From the NCBI GenBank assembly GCA_014378705.1, contig JACMND010000127.1, forward strand, positions 1-39,815: 39,815 bases of DNA, in the 5' to 3' direction. The notes beneath the pieces are model-generated. The model did not search any database. It had not been told where the DNA came from and was given only the letters and a program-made list of their open reading frames with translations. Below, piece after piece: positions 23,253-33,381 of this stretch. Source of the stretch: Pedobacter sp. (GTDB lineage: Bacteria > Bacteroidota > Bacteroidia > Sphingobacteriales > Sphingobacteriaceae). A program made the position numbers and the translations under genes. Every line of letters begins with the position of its first letter. Position 1 is the first letter of the stretch.

Positions 23253-26087
23253 ATGTTTAGAAACTATACTATCTTCTTTCTGGTAATTATCAGCTGTAGT
23301 GCTAATTCACAATCAAAAAAACCTTTAGATCATTCCGTTTACGACGCCTGGCAAAGTATATTTTCAGAACATGTAAGTGATAATGGACAATGGATTTTGT
23401 ATTCTGTAACCCCACAGGAAGGTGACGCGACATTAAAAGTTACAAACATTAAAACCAAGTTATCAGTTAGTGTCGCCCGTGTAAATTCCGCACAATTTAC
23501 CCCTGATTGTAAATACGCGATTTTTATGATCAAGCCGTTTTTTAAAGATTTAAGACAAGCTAAGATTAAAAATAAAAAACCTGATGAAATGCCAAAGGAC
23601 AGCCTTGGTATTTTGATTTTAAAAAACAGTAGTGTGTTGAAAATACCGGAGGTAAAATCTTTCACGATTTCAGAGAACTCTTCAGAATATCTAGTTTATC
23701 TCAAAGACCCGGGCAAGAAGGATACAGCTTCCAAAAAACCAGTTAAAAATAAAGACAATGATCGCTTTTTAGCGGTTGATGAAAAGGAAATATCTTCATT
23801 TAAAGAAGGAAATGATTTGATTCTACGAAATTTAAGCGACAGCCTTGAAACTGTTTTTAAATACGTTACAGACTACATTATTAGTAAAAACGGGTTGCAT
23901 CTTGCCTATGTGTGTGCAGGTTCTAATAAAGATTCTTTAACTAAGCCAGGCGTATATTGGTATGATATTACCAACAAGAAGCTTTTAAAGTTAAGTACAG
24001 GAATTGGCCAATATAAAAATTTAGCTTTTGATGAATCAGCGAAACAACTCGCTTTTCTATCAGAAAAAGCAATAATCAATACTCCACAAAAATTTTACGA
24101 TTTATATTACTACACAAATTTACAAGACAGTGCCATCATTCTTGCCAATCGAAATACGATAGGGATGCCAGTAAACTGGATGGTAAATGACAACGGAAAA
24201 GTATTCTTTAGTAAAAACGGAAAAAAAATATTTTTCGGAACGTCTCCCGTGCAGCCTCTTGCGGATAGCACCCTTGTGGAATTTGAAAACGCTAAAGTTG
24301 ATATTTGGAATTATAAAGATGATTATCTACAGCCAATGCAACTTAAAAATCTGGAAAAAGATCTAAAAAGAAACTATCTGGCTTTAATATATCCTCACGC
24401 AGCTCAAAAAAAGGTAATTCAACTTGCGGATGAAAAAATAAATAATGTGGTTTTGGCAGACGAAGGGAATGCAGAATACGCCCTGGCATTTACAGATTAT
24501 GGGAACCGCATAGAAATACAATGGATAGGGTCAGCTAAACTTAAACTTTATATCGTATCAACTATTAACGGACAGCAAATTAAAATAGCCGATGATATTC
24601 GTGGTTTAAGCAGCATTTCGCCGAAGGGAAAATACATTGCCTGGTACAACCGGCCGGATAAGAATTGGTATGCCTATTCTTTACTTACCAGAAAAATGGT
24701 TCAGTTAAATAAAGGTTTAGATGTAAAGTTTTATGATGAAGAAAACGATGTTCCGGATGATCCAGCACCGTATGGTTTTTCTACCTGGACAAAAGACGAT
24801 AAAGAAATACTCATTTATGACCGCTATGATATATGGAGTTTTAACCCCGAATCAGGTACACAAAAAAATCTTACCAAAGGAATAGGCAGAAAGCAAAAAA
24901 TAACGTTTAGGTACAACAAACTGATTAATGACGAGAAATTTATAGAGCCAACACAAACCTTATTTTTAAAGGCTTTTGATACTAATTCCAAAAAATATGG
25001 TTGGTATAAAACCAAAGCAAATAGTACCAAGAGCCCTCAATTGCTATCTTTAACTGGTTACTCTTACTCACAACCCGAACGATCTAAAAATGCTGAAGTG
25101 CTGGTGTATGAAAAATCAAATTACAGAGAATCTCCTGATATTTATGTTTCCAAAGGATTTAAGAACGAAGTAAAGCTTAGTTCATTAAATCCACAACAAA
25201 CAAATTACAATTGGGGAACCGCGGAACTATTTAAATGGAAAACGCCTAAAGGATATAATTCTGAAGGTATATTGTACAAACCAGAAGATTTTGATCCTTT
25301 AAAAAAATATCCTTTGATCGTTTATTTTTACGAAAAACTATCTGATGGCCTGTATAATTACATATATCCAGCTCCTACTCCCTCCAAACTAAACATTTCT
25401 TATTTTGTAAGTAATGGTTACCTGGTTTTCGCCCCCAATATTAGTTATGAAGCCGGTTATCCGGGAAGATCCGCCGAAGAGTTTGTGAATTCAGGCGTGG
25501 AAGAATTAAAAAAAAATAGCTGGGTAAACGGGTTAAAAATAGGTCTACAAGGTCAAAGTTGGGGAGGTTACCAGGTTGCGCATTTGATAACCCGCACTAA
25601 CATGTATGCCGCAGCCTGGGCCGGTGCGCCGGTTGTTAACATGACATCCGCTTATGGGGGAATAAGATGGGAAACCGGGGTAAACAGGCAATTTCAATAT
25701 GAAAAAACGCAAAGCCGGATTGGCGCTACATTATGGGAAAAACCTGAACTTTACATTGAAAATTCACCATTATTTAATCTTACTAAAGTGAACACACCTG
25801 TTGTAATTATGGCTAATGATGCCGATGGAGCAGTTCCTTGGTACCAGGGAATTGAAATGTTTACAGGCTTGCGCCGATTAGGGAAACCGGTGTGGTTACT
25901 AAACTACAATAACGAAGCACATAATTTAGCTTTGCGTCAGAATAAAAAAGATGTTCAAAGACGCGAACAACAGTTTTTTGATCATTATTTAAAAGATAAA
26001 CCGGCTCCTGTTTGGCTTGAAAGAGGAATTCCGGCAACCGAAAAAGGAAAAACCTGGGGTTTTGATTTGGTTCCAGCAAAAAAATAG
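23253..26087 (+). CDS. S9 family (prolyl oligopeptidase-like) serine peptidase, exported
   Basis: The 944-aa protein has an N-terminal signal peptide (MFRNYTIFFLVIISCSANSQ), possibly a lipoprotein signal at the Cys, so it should act in the periplasm or at the outer membrane. Residues of about 40-650 are WD40/beta-propeller-like repeats that gate access. The alpha/beta-hydrolase domain runs from about 660 (TPKGYNSEGILYKPEDFD). The catalytic triad is visible: Ser769 in GQSWGGY, Asp858 in NDADGAVPW and His890 in NNEAHNL. Such enzymes cleave peptides, often releasing dipeptides or cutting after proline. The TTG at 23217 lies inside the upstream terminator, so the ATG at 23253 with its signal peptide is chosen. 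It is probably transcribed alone. Confidence 0.93.
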   Translation: MFRNYTIFFLVIISCSANSQSKKPLDHSVYDAWQSIFSEHVSDNGQWILYSVTPQEGDATLKVTNIKTKLSVSVARVNSAQFTPDCKYAIFMIKPFFKDLRQAKIKNKKPDEMPKDSLGILILKNSSVLKIPEVKSFTISENSSEYLVYLKDPGKKDTASKKPVKNKDNDRFLAVDEKEISSFKEGNDLILRNLSDSLETVFKYVTDYIISKNGLHLAYVCAGSNKDSLTKPGVYWYDITNKKLLKLSTGIGQYKNLAFDESAKQLAFLSEKAIINTPQKFYDLYYYTNLQDSAIILANRNTIGMPVNWMVNDNGKVFFSKNGKKIFFGTSPVQPLADSTLVEFENAKVDIWNYKDDYLQPMQLKNLEKDLKRNYLALIYPHAAQKKVIQLADEKINNVVLADEGNAEYALAFTDYGNRIEIQWIGSAKLKLYIVSTINGQQIKIADDIRGLSSISPKGKYIAWYNRPDKNWYAYSLLTRKMVQLNKGLDVKFYDEENDVPDDPAPYGFSTWTKDDKEILIYDRYDIWSFNPESGTQKNLTKGIGRKQKITFRYNKLINDEKFIEPTQTLFLKAFDTNSKKYGWYKTKANSTKSPQLLSLTGYSYSQPERSKNAEVLVYEKSNYRESPDIYVSKGFKNEVKLSSLNPQQTNYNWGTAELFKWKTPKGYNSEGILYKPEDFDPLKKYPLIVYFYEKLSDGLYNYIYPAPTPSKLNISYFVSNGYLVFAPNISYEAGYPGRSAEEFVNSGVEELKKNSWVNGLKIGLQGQSWGGYQVAHLITRTNMYAAAWAGAPVVNMTSAYGGIRWETGVNRQFQYEKTQSRIGATLWEKPELYIENSPLFNLTKVNTPVVIMANDADGAVPWYQGIEMFTGLRRLGKPVWLLNYNNEAHNLALRQNKKDVQRREQQFFDHYLKDKPAPVWLERGIPATEKGKTWGFDLVPAKK

Positions 26088-26143
26088 ACCTTGGTATAAA
26101 AACCATTTTTTGATATAGCTTATAATTTACCTGGGATCATCAA

Positions 26144-27331
26144 ATGGAACTTCTAAACCCTTTTTTAAAGTACGAAGAAAAATCAATCATTAATCGTTTT
26201 TTCAAGCACTCCGATGTTATAAGCCTTCTCAACAATTTAGATCCTGAAAAATTTTTCTTAACCAATCTAGGTAGTTCGGCTGAAGGACGATCCATAAACC
26301 TTGTCAAATTTGGGATTGGTAAAACTCGAATTTTGTTATGGAGCCAGATGCATGGAGATGAGCCTACAGCGACTATGGCACTGTTTGACCTCTTCAATTT
26401 TTTACAGGATACAGATGAAAGGGACAATCTGCGCAACTCAATTTCTACTAATTGCACTCTTTTTATTCTGCCAATGCTGAATCCGGATGGTGCTGAAATT
26501 TTTACGCGAAGAAATGTCCAGGGAATAGATATAAACAGGGATTTTTTACAAAGACAAACCCCTGAAGGGAAAGTTCTTGCAGCGTGCCGCAATGACGTCA
26601 ATCCTCATTTTGCTTTTAATTTACATGATCAAAGTACGATCTGGTCGGCAGGAAAAAGCGGTAATCCGGCTACCATTTCACTTCTTGCGCCCGCATTCGA
26701 CGTGAACTTATCAGTTAATCCGACACGAGAAAAAGCAATTCAGGTAATTTCATCGATTAATAAAGAACTTCAACAGATAATACCGGATCACGTTGGTAGG
26801 TTTGCTGACGAATATGAACCCAGGGCCTTCGGGGAAAATTTTCAAAAGGCAGGAACGAGCACCATTCTTATTGAGGCCGGAGGATATGCTGATGATGGTG
26901 AAAAGCAATTTATCCGCAAAGTAACCTTTACAGCCATATTGAAAGGTCTGGAAGTTATAGCTTCAAAAGCTTACCTAAACGAAGATGAAACTAATTATTT
27001 TTCCATCCCAAAAAACGAAAAACTACATTTTCAAATATTATTGCGCAACTGTAAATTAAATCACAGAGGAAATTCATACTACGCAGACATAGGTTTGGTA
27101 GCGGTTGAACGGATAAACGAGGATTTAAAGTCAATTTCTATAACTTATATGATAGAAGATATGGGCGATTTGAGCGGCTTTAATGGCTATGAATGGTATG
27201 ATGCATCAGGCTTACAGATTACATTAATAAAACCACTGATTTGTCAGCAAAATGCCGATATAATTATTCAGGACGGCATGACCAACATTTTAACAATTGA
27301 AAACGGCCGGATTACATGTAAAAACTTTTAA
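26144..27331 (+). CDS. M14-type zinc carboxypeptidase family protein
   Basis: The 395-aa protein shows M14 metallopeptidase features. The zinc ligands His70 and Glu73 are in SQMHGDEPTA, the third ligand His161 is in FNLHDQST, NPDGAE and the substrate-binding region DINRDF follow, and the likely catalytic Glu244 is in TILIEAGGY. A C-terminal beta-rich domain of about 100 residues (270-395) is unassigned. No signal peptide is visible, so it is likely cytoplasmic, perhaps acting on cell-wall or small peptides. It lies 56 bases after the S9 peptidase gene on the same strand without a clear terminator, so the two peptidases may be cotranscribed. Confidence 0.9.
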   Translation: MELLNPFLKYEEKSIINRFFKHSDVISLLNNLDPEKFFLTNLGSSAEGRSINLVKFGIGKTRILLWSQMHGDEPTATMALFDLFNFLQDTDERDNLRNSISTNCTLFILPMLNPDGAEIFTRRNVQGIDINRDFLQRQTPEGKVLAACRNDVNPHFAFNLHDQSTIWSAGKSGNPATISLLAPAFDVNLSVNPTREKAIQVISSINKELQQIIPDHVGRFADEYEPRAFGENFQKAGTSTILIEAGGYADDGEKQFIRKVTFTAILKGLEVIASKAYLNEDETNYFSIPKNEKLHFQILLRNCKLNHRGNSYYADIGLVAVERINEDLKSISITYMIEDMGDLSGFNGYEWYDASGLQITLIKPLICQQNADIIIQDGMTNILTIENGRITCKNF

Positions 27332-27420
27332 TTTACGCCCATCTGTAAAAATTATTATGCTAAAATTTATGCCCTCTGCCCTGCTATTATTACACTTAAG
27401 ACTTAATCCTTAAATTATAA

Positions 27421-28665
27421 ATGGCTCTTAATTACGTCTGGATAGGTTTTTTTGTGATCGCTTTTGTAGTAGCGCTTATCAAACTGATATTTTTTGGTGA
27501 TACAACCATTTTTACCAATGTGGTTAGTGGCATGTTTGATAGTGCAAAAACAGGTGCTGAAATTTCTATTGGGCTGATCGGTATTATGACTTTTTGGTTG
27601 GGCATCATGAAAATAGGCGAAAGGGCCGGTATGATTACCTTATTTGCCAAAGGCGTAGCACCATTTTTTGGCAAGCTATTTCCGGATGTTCCTAAAAATC
27701 ATCCGGCTAACGGCTCAATCATCATGAACTTTTCAGCCAATATGCTGGGCCTTGATAATGCGGCGACACCAGTGGGCTTGAAGGCCATGAAAGAATTGCA
27801 GGATATAAATCCAGAAAAGGATACAGCCAGCAATGCTCAGATTATGTTTTTGGTACTTAATACAGCCGGCTTAACCCTTATTCCAACATCGGTTATTGCT
27901 TTACGGATGGCAAACGGAGCGGCGAACCCGGCAGATATATTTATCCCCTCGTTAATCGGCACTTTTATTTCTTTTATATCAGGAATGATTGCGGTTTCTA
28001 TTTTTCAAAAAATAAACCTTTTTAAACTACCGGTATTACTATTTTTTGGAGGTTTTATTACATTGATGGCAGGATTATACTTTTGGCTGGGTAATCTTCC
28101 GCCAGATCAGATCCAGGTTTTCGCAGGTTTAATGGGTGGAATAATTATTTTTTCGGTTATAATCCTGTTTATAACTTATGGTGCTGCAAAAAAGGTAAAT
28201 GTTTACGAAGCTTTTATAGATGGGGCAAAAGAAGGCTTTTCTACATCAATTATGATCATCCCTTTTTTAATTGCCATATTGGTCGCAATCAGCGCTTTCC
28301 GCACAACCGGTTGCATGGATTATGTAGTTAACGCCGTTGGAAGTCTAGCCGCAGCATGTGGGCTGGATACCTCTTTTGTACCTGCTTTGCCCGTTGGTTT
28401 AATGAAAACTTTAAGTGGCGGAGGTGCCCGCGGATTAATGGTAGATGTGATGAAAACCTATGGTGCGGATTCATTTGAAGGCCGCTTGGCCAGTATTATA
28501 CAAGGATCAACCGAAACTACGTTCTATGTACTTGCGGTTTATTTTGGGTCTGTAGATATTAAGAAACCCCGTTATGCACTAATATGTGGATTAATAGCAG
28601 ATTTAACCGGATTAATTGCGGCTATTATTCTTGCATATCTGTTTTTTGGACACACAATAAAATAG
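27421..28665 (+). CDS. Fused SpmA-SpmB nucleoside-recognition (Gate) membrane protein
   Basis: The 414-aa polytopic inner membrane protein has about ten hydrophobic segments. Two Gate (nucleoside recognition) domains are present: the first around residues 45-150 (GLIGIMTFWLGIMKIGERAG; MNFSANMLGLDNAATPVG) matches SpmA, and the second around 265-385 (SIMIIPFLIAILVAISAFRT; MKTLSGGGARGLMVDVM; IIQGSTETTFYVLAVYFG) matches SpmB. In Bacillus, SpmA and SpmB are separate proteins needed for spore core dehydration; Bacteroidota do not sporulate and carry the fusion with unknown substrate. The mgsA gene begins 8 bases after its stop, so both share one transcript. Transport of a small solute is inferred from the Gate family. 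Confidence 0.9.
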   Translation: MALNYVWIGFFVIAFVVALIKLIFFGDTTIFTNVVSGMFDSAKTGAEISIGLIGIMTFWLGIMKIGERAGMITLFAKGVAPFFGKLFPDVPKNHPANGSIIMNFSANMLGLDNAATPVGLKAMKELQDINPEKDTASNAQIMFLVLNTAGLTLIPTSVIALRMANGAANPADIFIPSLIGTFISFISGMIAVSIFQKINLFKLPVLLFFGGFITLMAGLYFWLGNLPPDQIQVFAGLMGGIIIFSVIILFITYGAAKKVNVYEAFIDGAKEGFSTSIMIIPFLIAILVAISAFRTTGCMDYVVNAVGSLAAACGLDTSFVPALPVGLMKTLSGGGARGLMVDVMKTYGADSFEGRLASIIQGSTETTFYVLAVYFGSVDIKKPRYALICGLIADLTGLIAAIILAYLFFGHTIK

Positions 28666-28672
28666 CTGTTTA

Positions 28673-29074
28673 ATGAAAACAATTGCTTTGATTGCTCACG
28701 ATGCCCGAAAAGCAGATATGGTATCTTTTGTTAAAGAGCATGATCATATTTTTAAAAAAATGAGTTTGGTGGCCACCGGAACAACAGGTCGGCGGCTTCA
28801 GGAAGCTGGTTTTAATGTAGTGTGTAAACTGAGCGGACCACTTGGCGGCGACGCTCAGATTGCGGCTATGGCCGCTGAAGGAAAATTACAGGGAATATTT
28901 TTCTTCCGCGATCCACTTGGCAAACATCCTCACGAACCGGATGTGCAAATGCTATTGAGGATTTGCGATGTACACAATGTTCCTCTGGCAACCAACCGGG
29001 CAACCGCTATTTATTTGCTTATTGGTATTGATGGCGAGGTAGAAAATCCCGCCAAAAACAAAATTTTAAAATAA
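28673..29074 (+). CDS. mgsA: Methylglyoxal synthase
   Basis: The 133-aa enzyme converts dihydroxyacetone phosphate to methylglyoxal and phosphate, a bypass that relieves sugar-phosphate stress. The fold begins IALIAHDARKADM (His9, Lys13), phosphate is bound by TGTTGR (35-40), and the catalytic Asp60 is in SGPLGGDAQIAA, followed by FFRDPLGKHPHEPDV and the conserved NVPLATNRATA. Size and all key residues fit the family. It is 8 bases behind the SpmAB fusion gene. Its product is normally detoxified by VOC-fold glyoxalases, and VOC genes lie about 6 kb upstream, though those here do not look like classical GloA. Confidence 0.95.
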   Translation: MKTIALIAHDARKADMVSFVKEHDHIFKKMSLVATGTTGRRLQEAGFNVVCKLSGPLGGDAQIAAMAAEGKLQGIFFFRDPLGKHPHEPDVQMLLRICDVHNVPLATNRATAIYLLIGIDGEVENPAKNKILK

Positions 29075-29094
29075 TAAAAGTATTACACTAATTG

Positions 29095-29126
29095 TTGTTT
29101 TATTGTGATCGTTCTGTATACCTTTA
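29095..29126 (+). promoter_or_regulatory. Weak promoter candidate for the DinB-like gene
   Basis: TTG (29095-29097), 21 bases and TACCTTTA (29119-29126) resemble the TTG-N-TAnnTTTG form with one mismatch in the -7 box. It would give a leader of about 70 bases. Confidence 0.3.
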
Positions 29127-29202
29127 ATATAAATAAGGCTTTATGAAACCGCTATAACTATTAATTACCGAAGGCGCTGCATCAATATCTAAATTCATTA
29201 TC

Positions 29203-29742
29203 ATGACAATCTCAGAGCAAACTTTAAGTCGGTTTTCAACACAACACAAGATCATTAAATATTACATTGACGGTCTTCCGCCGGAAGCTATTTACAAAAG
29301 ATTAAGTTCTGAAAAATGGTCTATCCACGAGATTATAGCCTATATGTGCCGCTATCAGCATATATTTTTTAGCCGTATAAAGTCTATCGTGAGTGAGGTT
29401 AATCCAATGTTTAATATATATAAACCGGATGAAGATCCTGAATTTTCGTTTACCGAATCTAAAACCACCGGATCCCTGTTACATGAAATATATCGTGTAA
29501 GGCAAGATATATTAAATGAACTTGACGCCGTAAAACAAGATGCCGGAAGTCTGACAGGGATCCATGAAGTACTTGGCAAGATGGACTTATCTCAATGGAT
29601 AGAGTTTTTTCTTCTCCATGAATCCAATCAGCTTTTTAAAATCTTTAAGTCCGCAGGCAACTATTGGTCATTTGGAGCCAACCCGGAAAATATCCGTAAA
29701 ACACCTATGAGAACCCCAATGGATGAATTGGCAGGTTACTAA
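29203..29742 (+). CDS. DinB-like superfamily protein
   Basis: The 179-aa protein resembles the DinB/DUF664 four-helix group of likely metal-dependent thiol transferases. The pattern EKWSIHEIIAYMCRYQHIFF supplies the first metal-binding His region, and the C-terminal LSQWIEFFLLHESNQLFKIF supplies the HExxH-like second His (HESNQ). The true catalytic role of such proteins is usually unknown. The ATG at 29203 is the only sensible start. It is followed by a strong terminator, so it is probably monocistronic. Confidence 0.8.
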   Translation: MTISEQTLSRFSTQHKIIKYYIDGLPPEAIYKRLSSEKWSIHEIIAYMCRYQHIFFSRIKSIVSEVNPMFNIYKPDEDPEFSFTESKTTGSLLHEIYRVRQDILNELDAVKQDAGSLTGIHEVLGKMDLSQWIEFFLLHESNQLFKIFKSAGNYWSFGANPENIRKTPMRTPMDELAGY

Positions 29743-29764
29743 CTAACAGTTCCATCAAAAACAT

Positions 29765-29797
29765 AAGCCGCTAATCCTTTTTTAGCGGCTTTGTTTT
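29765..29797 (+). terminator. Intrinsic terminator after the DinB-like gene
   Basis: AAGCCGCTAA (29765-29774) pairs perfectly with TTAGCGGCTT (29782-29791) over a 7-base loop, followed by TGTTTT. It separates the DinB-like gene from the hexuronate operon. Confidence 0.85.
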
Positions 29798-29859
29798 GAT
29801 AAATAAACAGCGAACATTGAATCACTAAAAGAATGGTTTAGTTATCCTAACAAAAAAAC

Positions 29860-30678
29860 ATGGAAAACGAATTTTCCTTAAAAGACAAAGTAATCGTTGT
29901 AACCGGTGGTACGGGTATTTTAGGCAATTCATTTATTAACGGGATTGCGGAGGCTGGTGCAGCGGTAGCAATTTTAGGAAGAAATGCGGATGTGGCCCAT
30001 CAACGGGCGGCTAGAATAAATAGTAACGGAGGTAAAGCACTGGCGTTGGTTGCCGATGTAATGGACGAAGTACAATTAATCTCCGCAAAGGAATTGGTAT
30101 TAAAAAAATACGGCAAAATAGACGGTTTAGTTAATGCTGCCGGAGGTAACAGCCCGGAAGGTGTTTTATTACCGGATCAGGATCTGTTTGATATGAACCT
30201 TGATGGCATGAAAAAAGTTATGGATCTCAACGTTTGGGGTACCATTAAGCCGACTCAGATATTCGCGGAAGCAATTGTTAAAACTGCAGGATATGGAAGC
30301 ATTGTAAATATTTCTTCCATGAATTCTAAACGGGCCATAACCAGGGTATTGGGTTATAATATGGGAAAAGCAGCGGTAGACTGTTACAATCAATGGTTTG
30401 CTGTTGAGTTAGCACGACGATATGGTGATCACATTCGGATGAACGCCTTGGCTCCGGGGTTCTTTATCACCGAACAAAATAGAAATCTTCTGACCAAACC
30501 CGATGGCGAATTTACAGAAAGAGGAAACCTGGTGATCAATCAAACTCCGTTCAAACGTTTTGGTCATCCGGATGAATTAAAAGGCGCCCTAATTTGGCTT
30601 CTGAGTGATGCTTCTAAATTTGTAACCGGTGCGATGATTTGTGTAGACGGCGGTTTTTCCATTTATGGCGGCGTTTAA
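29860..30678 (+). CDS. uxuB: SDR-type fructuronate reductase (D-mannonate oxidoreductase)
   Basis: The 272-aa short-chain dehydrogenase has the NAD(P)-binding TGGTGILG at 15-22, NAAGG near residue 93, Ser152/Ser153 (NISSMNS), and the Tyr166-Lys170 pair (YNMGK), so the catalytic set is complete. Its position as first gene of the cluster, 2 bases before uxuA, indicates reduction of D-fructuronate to D-mannonate. Unlike the long-chain mannitol-dehydrogenase-type UxuB of E. coli, this is the SDR form also found in Bacillus (YjmF). The C-terminal segment ITEQNRNLL and [12 protein letters not shown] is usual for that group. Substrate is inferred from context; a related hexonate substrate is possible. 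Confidence 0.87.
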   Translation: MENEFSLKDKVIVVTGGTGILGNSFINGIAEAGAAVAILGRNADVAHQRAARINSNGGKALALVADVMDEVQLISAKELVLKKYGKIDGLVNAAGGNSPEGVLLPDQDLFDMNLDGMKKVMDLNVWGTIKPTQIFAEAIVKTAGYGSIVNISSMNSKRAITRVLGYNMGKAAVDCYNQWFAVELARRYGDHIRMNALAPGFFITEQNRNLLTKPDGEFTERGNLVINQTPFKRFGHPDELKGALIWLLSDASKFVTGAMICVDGGFSIYGGV

Positions 30679-30680
30679 AG

Positions 30681-31877
30681 ATGAAGGAAAATCAGATAAC
30701 CGGAAAATTTAAAATGTTGCAGACCATGCGTTGGTACGGCCCGATTGACCAGGTTAGTTTATGGGATATTCGGCAGGCTGGTTGCAGCGGCGTGGTATCT
30801 GCCCTGCATCACATCCCAAACGGAGAAGTGTGGCCTGTTGTTGAAATTAAAAAACGGCGGCAGGAAATAGAAGATGCCGGTATGACCTGGGATGTGGTAG
30901 AAAGTGTTCCAGTCCATGAAAATATTAAAACGCGTTCAGGCAATTATAAACTATACATAGATCATTACAAAGCCACCATCCGAAATCTTGCTGATTGCGG
31001 AATTTATACCGTAACATACAATTTTATGCCCGTTTTAGATTGGACACGTACCGATCTGGCATACGTTCTTACCGACCGTTCAAAGGCCTTGCGTTTTGAA
31101 AAAGCAGCTTTGATCGCTTTTGATCTTTATATTCTGAAAAGAGCCGCAGCGAAGACCGATTACACTGCAGAAGAAATGGAACGGGCAAAACTAAAATATC
31201 AGTCCATGTCTGCTCAGGAACTACTTGATCTTGAACGTAATATAATTGCCGGTTTGCCGGGAAGTGAAGAATCTTTTACCGTAGAGAATTTTAAAAAGGC
31301 ATTGAGTAAATATGACGGTGTTACTGCTTCCGATCTTCATGATAATTTGATTTATTTTTTACAACAGATCATTCCGATAGCTGAAGAGTGCAAGATATTA
31401 ATGGCGATACATCCGGATGACCCACCTTACGGGATCTTAGGTTTACCACGAATACTTAGTACCGCTGTTGATTTTGAAAAGATAGTTAAGGCAGTCCCTT
31501 CTTTAAACAATGGCCTGTGTTTTTGTACAGGTTCTTTTGGCGTGAGACCGGATAACGATCTCCCGGAAATCATTAGTCAGTTTTCTGACCGGATACACTT
31601 CTTGCATCTCAGGAATACAAAAAGAAATGAGTTTGGGGATTTTTATGAGGATAACCACCTGGAAGGCGATGTAAACATGTACCAGATAGTAAAAGAGTTA
31701 ATAAAAATGATGCATCTTAGAAAGATCTCAATACCGATGCGGCCGGATCATGGCCATCAGATGCTGGATGATCTTAATAAAAAAACCAACCCCGGTTATT
31801 CTGCAATTGGTCGTTTAAAAGGCCTTGCAGAATTAAGAGGATTAGAAATGGGAATAATTGGAAAATATAAAGAATGA
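30681..31877 (+). CDS. uxuA: Mannonate dehydratase
   Basis: The 398-aa enzyme dehydrates D-mannonate to 2-keto-3-deoxygluconate. Visible family signatures are [20 protein letters not shown] at the start, [15 protein letters not shown], and metal-ligand segments [15 protein letters not shown] (His), [13 protein letters not shown] (Cys), HFLHLRNT (His) and MRPDHGHQM (Asp). The length fits UxuA. An upstream in-frame start at 30639 would overlap uxuB, so the ATG at 30681, just past the uxuB stop, is chosen. Its own stop overlaps the uxaC ATG as ATGA, consistent with coupled translation. Confidence 0.95.
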   Translation: MKENQITGKFKMLQTMRWYGPIDQVSLWDIRQAGCSGVVSALHHIPNGEVWPVVEIKKRRQEIEDAGMTWDVVESVPVHENIKTRSGNYKLYIDHYKATIRNLADCGIYTVTYNFMPVLDWTRTDLAYVLTDRSKALRFEKAALIAFDLYILKRAAAKTDYTAEEMERAKLKYQSMSAQELLDLERNIIAGLPGSEESFTVENFKKALSKYDGVTASDLHDNLIYFLQQIIPIAEECKILMAIHPDDPPYGILGLPRILSTAVDFEKIVKAVPSLNNGLCFCTGSFGVRPDNDLPEIISQFSDRIHFLHLRNTKRNEFGDFYEDNHLEGDVNMYQIVKELIKMMHLRKISIPMRPDHGHQMLDDLNKKTNPGYSAIGRLKGLAELRGLEMGIIGKYKE

Positions 31878-33304
31878 ATCTTGAAAAAACAGGCTCAACG
31901 TTTCTAAACCCAGATTTTTTGCTCTATACAAATCAGGCTAAAAATTTATATCACCGGTATGCAGCGGATCTTCCCATAATTGATTACCACAATCACTTAC
32001 CTGCGGATGAAATCGCGTCAAATAAAAAATTTCATAGCCTTACGGAGATTTGGCTGAAAGGGGATCATTATAAGTGGCGGGCCATGCGGGCATTTGGCAT
32101 ATCCGAGCAATTCATCACCGGAGTGGCAAGCGACGAAGAAAAATTTTTTCAATGGGCTAACATGGTTCCTTATACCATTCGTAACCCTTTGTTTCACTGG
32201 ACTCAAATGGAATTATTAAATCCATTCGAGGTAAAAAAATATTTGAATAAAGATTCAGCCAGAGAGATATATACGCATTGCAATGACCTTTTGCAGCAAG
32301 ACCGCTTTTCAACACGATCATTATTAACACATTTTAAAGTACAAATGGTGGGCACCACTGATGATCCCTGTGACGATTTGGCCGGGCATCGACAACTGGC
32401 AAGTGAAGAAAATAGATTTAAAGTTTTTCCAACTTTTCGCCCAGACAAGATTTTAAATATTTCTGATACCGAGGCCTGGTTTTCTTACCTAAACCGGCTT
32501 GAGAAGGTTTCAGGCAAAACCATTTCTGATATATCCGGATTACTTTCAACCTTAGAATCAAGGGTTGAATATTTTCATCAAAATGGTTGCCAAATTGCCG
32601 ATCATGGATTATCTAACATGCCTGGCCATACTGATTTTTCTATTCAGTTAGAACTAGAATTCACTGATTTTGTAACAAATCGTGCAGTATCAAAAAAGTT
32701 TTCATCCCCAGATCAATTCACCGGATATATATTGATGGAGCTTTGCCGAATGTATCATACAAAAGGCTGGGTGCAGCAGTTTCATTTGGGTGCCATTCGC
32801 AATAACAATTCAAAAATGTATAATGTGATTGGCGCTGACGCTGGTTTTGACTCAATCGGCGACTTTAAACAGGCTCAAAACCTCTCTTATTTTTTAGGTA
32901 AACTAACCGAAACAGATCAATTAGGTAAAACCATACTTTATAATCTAAACCCCTCTGATAATGAGGTTTTTACAGCCATGGCAGGAAACTTTAATGACGG
33001 GCAAATAGCTGGCAAAATTCAATACGGAAGTGGCTGGTGGTTTCTTGATCAAAAAGACGGTATTGAAAAACAGCTTAATACGTTATCAAACCTAGGGCTC
33101 ATCAGTACATTTATCGGCATGATCACCGATTCAAGAAGTTTTCTTTCTTATTCCCGGCATGAATACTTTCGGCGTATTTTATGCAACCTATTTGGAAATG
33201 AAATGAAAAAGGGCGAATTACCGGATGACGAAAAATGGATCGGAAAGATTATCCGGGATATCTGCTACTACAACGCGGAACGCTACTTCAATTTTACTTT
33301 ATAG
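31874..33304 (+). CDS. uxaC: Glucuronate (uronate) isomerase
   Basis: The 476-aa enzyme converts D-glucuronate to D-fructuronate (and galacturonate to tagaturonate). The amidohydrolase-like fold shows the metal motif His39-Asn-His41 in DYHNHLP, then [39 protein letters not shown] and [12 protein letters not shown]. Length and motifs match UxaC. The gene begins by ATGA overlap with uxuA and is followed after 77 bases by kdgK. With uxuB, uxuA, kdgK and eda it gives the full glucuronate branch; no altronate branch (uxaA, uxaB) is seen, so glucuronate is the likely substrate. Confidence 0.96.
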   Translation: MNLEKTGSTFLNPDFLLYTNQAKNLYHRYAADLPIIDYHNHLPADEIASNKKFHSLTEIWLKGDHYKWRAMRAFGISEQFITGVASDEEKFFQWANMVPYTIRNPLFHWTQMELLNPFEVKKYLNKDSAREIYTHCNDLLQQDRFSTRSLLTHFKVQMVGTTDDPCDDLAGHRQLASEENRFKVFPTFRPDKILNISDTEAWFSYLNRLEKVSGKTISDISGLLSTLESRVEYFHQNGCQIADHGLSNMPGHTDFSIQLELEFTDFVTNRAVSKKFSSPDQFTGYILMELCRMYHTKGWVQQFHLGAIRNNNSKMYNVIGADAGFDSIGDFKQAQNLSYFLGKLTETDQLGKTILYNLNPSDNEVFTAMAGNFNDGQIAGKIQYGSGWWFLDQKDGIEKQLNTLSNLGLISTFIGMITDSRSFLSYSRHEYFRRILCNLFGNEMKKGELPDDEKWIGKIIRDICYYNAERYFNFTL

Positions 33305-33381
33305 AATGTATCTACAGATGAAAACGTCTTTTTCAAAAAATACAATCAACATTCGGTACTTCATACTCAATATTCCCATTA

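Noticed and set aside
28673-29074. Link between mgsA and the upstream VOC genes as a methylglyoxal detoxification system
   Set aside because: The genes are about 6 kb apart with terminators between, and the VOC proteins are PhnB-like or general VOC rather than classical glyoxalase I.
30639-30680. Upstream start for uxuA
   Set aside because: It would overlap the uxuB coding end and add a Cys/Arg-rich leader unlike UxuA. The ATG at 30681 is used.
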